Shown in pieces: positions 62,321 through 64,000 of a DNA stretch of 64,000 nt; the first letter of the stretch is position 1; each line of letters begins with the position of its first letter. The notes under the pieces are model-generated. The model ran no database searches and was not told the origin of the DNA. It was given only the letters and a program-made list of their open reading frames with translations. The DNA comes from Candidatus Flexicrinis proximus (GTDB lineage: Bacteria; Chloroflexota; Anaerolineae; Aggregatilineales; Phototrophicaceae): contig JADJQF010000004.1 of assembly GCA_016712885.1 (NCBI GenBank), positions 186,001 to 250,000 on the forward strand. The letters are read 5' to 3'. The position numbers and the translations under genes were made by a program.

Positions 62321-63274
62321 TTGAAACTTGTCGAATTCATGCCGCATGTCGAGCCGAACCGCGATCCCTACGCACGCCTGGGCCTGCTGATCGGCGAAAC
62401 GGTCGTCGAGGTTGGCGAAAGCGAACGCGGCTCGCTGCTTGGCTGGATCCAGCGCGGTCTTCCTCATATCGATGAACTCCGCGCCCTCGAAGCGTCGGTC
62501 TCGGCAGGAAACACTGACGCACCCCTCAATGGCCATCCCCGTCGGATATTCCCGCTGTCCGGCGTCAAACTGCTGGCGCCCATTTCCCGCCCGCCATCCC
62601 TGCGTGACTTCTACGCCTTCGAGTCGCATGTGAAAGCTGGAAATGCCATTCGTGGCCGCGAAATCCCGCTTCAGTGGTACGAAATCCCGGTCTTCTATTT
62701 CTCAAACGCTGGCAGCATCTTAGGGCCGGAGGATCATGTGTCCGCGCCCAGGGCGTCGCAAGCGCTCGACTTCGAGCTTGAAGTCGCTTGTGTCATCGGG
62801 CGCGCCGGGCGCGACATCGCACCGGGAGACGCTGAAAATCACATCCTCGGCTACACCATTTTCAACGATTGGTCCGCGCGTGATCTGCAGCGTCAGGAAG
62901 TCGCCGTAGGGCTTGGCCCGGCCAAAGCCAAGGATTTCGCCAGCAGTCTCGGGCCTTGGCTGGTCACCCCCGACGAGCTTGCCGATCGCTATGCCGGGCG
63001 CCCCGGCGTCTACAACTTATCGATGGTGGCGCGCGTAAATGGAGTTGAGCGTTCGCGCGGGAATTGGGCCGATCTGCATTTCAGCTTTGGGGACATGCTT
63101 GCCCGCGCCAGCGCCGACGTTATGCTCCAGCCCGGTGATGTAATCGGTAGCGGAACCGTCGGCACGGGCTGCCTGCTCGAACTGACGATGGGGCAGGGAC
63201 CCTGGCTGCAATCCGGCGACACGGTCGAATTGGAGATCGAACGCTTAGGCGTTCTGCGGAATACGGTATACTGA
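62321..63274 (+). CDS. FAH-family hydrolase (fumarylacetoacetase-like)
   Basis: 317 residues from the TTG at 62321, preceded by GAGGAG; an ORF from 62183 would include the terminator and adds no conserved segment. It has the FAH catalytic domain: LRDFYAFESHVKAGNAIRG, LDFELEVACVIGRAGRDI with metal-binding Glu residues, ENHILGYTIFNDWSARDLQ, GPAKAKDFASSLGPWLVT and the end LQPGDVIGSGTVGTGCLLEL. Next to HPPD it most likely acts on fumarylacetoacetate, the last step of tyrosine breakdown. Homogentisate dioxygenase and maleylacetoacetate isomerase are not seen in this window. Confidence 0.9.
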   Translation: MKLVEFMPHVEPNRDPYARLGLLIGETVVEVGESERGSLLGWIQRGLPHIDELRALEASVSAGNTDAPLNGHPRRIFPLSGVKLLAPISRPPSLRDFYAFESHVKAGNAIRGREIPLQWYEIPVFYFSNAGSILGPEDHVSAPRASQALDFELEVACVIGRAGRDIAPGDAENHILGYTIFNDWSARDLQRQEVAVGLGPAKAKDFASSLGPWLVTPDELADRYAGRPGVYNLSMVARVNGVERSRGNWADLHFSFGDMLARASADVMLQPGDVIGSGTVGTGCLLELTMGQGPWLQSGDTVELEIERLGVLRNTVY

Positions 63275-63404
63275 TCACAATGCGAAGTGAGGAATCGCGC
63301 CGGAAAACGGGACGGAACCATCGCCAGCCTACCTGGTTTCGGTCGTCATGGTTTTTCGGGCTTCGCATAGCACATACTGCTCATCACTTCTGTTCGGGGG
63401 CGTG

Positions 63405-64000
63405 ATGTACGACTTACTCAAGAAACTCAACACACTGGTTTCGGCTCAGGTCAACGAGTTGGCGTCCCATTTGCCGAACCTTGAACGTAAACCAAACCTC
63501 GACCGGCAGGTGACCGAACTGCGTCAGCGGGTGGCCGCTGCCCTTGAGCACGAAGACAAGCTGCGGGCGCAGGTCGGGGCGCTGCAGACCGAAATCGCCG
63601 GCTTGGATGCGCGGGTCGATTCCGCGATCCAGGCAGGGCAGGAGACCACTGCGCGTGCGCTCCTGGAAGAAGTGCAGCGGCTTCAGAAACGCCTCGCATT
63701 GGCTGAGTCCGATCTGCGTCAGCACCAGCAGTCGGCGGCTGATCTGATCATTAAAGTCAACGAGCTCGAAGCCGCGGTCGGTGACCTCAAATCAGCTTCG
63801 GCGGGTGCGACTGAACCCGCCTCTACCTACGCTGCGCCCCCCGTGGAACATGCGTCCACAGCGCCGGCGCCCAAAGGCTCGATTACCGATTTCATGCCGC
63901 CGATCGAGCAGCCGTCTACCCTGGAACCCGTCACTAAGCCCGCCGCGCAGTCGCCTGCTGCGCCCGCCGCGACGGTGGTTCCTGCCGTGCCTCCGGCAGC
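63405..64000 (+). CDS. Coiled-coil protein, PspA-like opening (3' truncated)
   Basis: The frame is open from the ATG at 63405 (in-frame GTG at 63402; GGGGG just before) to the window end, giving 198 residues. Residues 1-130 are a long helical coiled coil (MYDLLKKLNTLVSAQVNELA, TELRQRVAAALEHEDKLRAQ, EEVQRLQKRLALAESDLRQ); the opening faintly recalls PspA/IM30. From ~135 the chain becomes Ala/Pro/Thr-rich (EPASTYAAPPVEHASTAPAP, PAAQSPAAPAATVVP), possibly a linker to a C-terminal domain beyond the window. Its function is unknown. Confidence 0.7.
   Translation, partial: MYDLLKKLNTLVSAQVNELASHLPNLERKPNLDRQVTELRQRVAAALEHEDKLRAQVGALQTEIAGLDARVDSAIQAGQETTARALLEEVQRLQKRLALAESDLRQHQQSAADLIIKVNELEAAVGDLKSASAGATEPASTYAAPPVEHASTAPAPKGSITDFMPPIEQPSTLEPVTKPAAQSPAAPAATVVPAVPPA

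Noticed and set aside
1..64000. tRNA or rRNA genes
   Set aside because: Gaps were read for cloverleaf and TTCGA-type signals; the GTTCGAAC array at 12250 resembles a T-arm but has no surrounding cloverleaf.
63405..64000. Firm assignment as PspA/IM30
   Set aside because: Only the first ~20 residues recall PspA and the Ala/Pro-rich tail is foreign to that family; left as coiled-coil protein.

Overview
The window looks like chromosomal DNA from a GC-rich, free-living heterotrophic bacterium, most likely a Chloroflexota (Anaerolineae-type) lineage. This placement is inference. It rests on the many secreted beta-propeller proteins, Pro/Thr-rich surface linkers, a TIR-TPR protein, SPFH/NfeD and LCP proteins, short tightly packed operons on both strands, and frequent GTG/TTG starts. 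No rRNA or tRNA gene was seen to confirm it, and no phage, plasmid or CRISPR region was found.

Layout. 1-3668 (+): 3' part of a membrane transglutaminase, a biotin-protein ligase and a secreted propeller protein. 3890-5922 (-): an ArsR/SRPBCC pair and a secreted propeller protein, each closed by the same terminator hairpin. 6076-7500 (+): a secreted clan GH-A-like glycosidase. 7526-13245 (-): rhodanese and Rieske/FAD reductase, then a ComEA plus TIR-TPR operon with a triple GTTCGAAC array upstream, then a nitroreductase. 13494-17256 (-): two paralogous sensor kinases. 17620-23000: aminotransferase V, methyltransferase, crotonase and GlgB. 23075-33555: mostly secreted or membrane proteins of unknown role, including two pairs of tandem paralogues, with an aldo/keto reductase and a DAHP synthase/chorismate mutase. 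33752-40222: surface proteins, three of which carry frame breaks. 40592-50853 (mostly -): LCP protein, GNAT, surface proteins, a DUF3352-DsbA fusion, a large membrane Ser/Thr kinase and another GNAT. 50900-53106 (-): ribokinase and an M20 amidohydrolase. 53364-58827 (+): NfeD, SPFH protein, a glycosyltransferase-like membrane protein and a lipid kinase. 59186-63274 (+): an Lrp regulator, aminotransferase, 4-hydroxyphenylpyruvate dioxygenase and FAH-family hydrolase, which together look like part of tyrosine catabolism. 63405 to the end: start of a coiled-coil protein.

The most unusual feature is a family of intergenic elements of up to about 188 bp, with nine full, partial or decayed copies here. 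Full copies have inverted termini of the form TAGAG..GTTATG and five internal hairpins. Arm changes between copies are compensatory, and in four cases an element terminus supplies the stop codon of the neighbouring gene. No transposase is present. The second notable signal is the SOS-box-like array in front of the comEA-TIR operon. The third is a set of frame breaks between 34.7 and 40.3 kb, most of which are repaired by restoring one base, usually in a short homopolymer; this points to consensus error or very recent gene decay.
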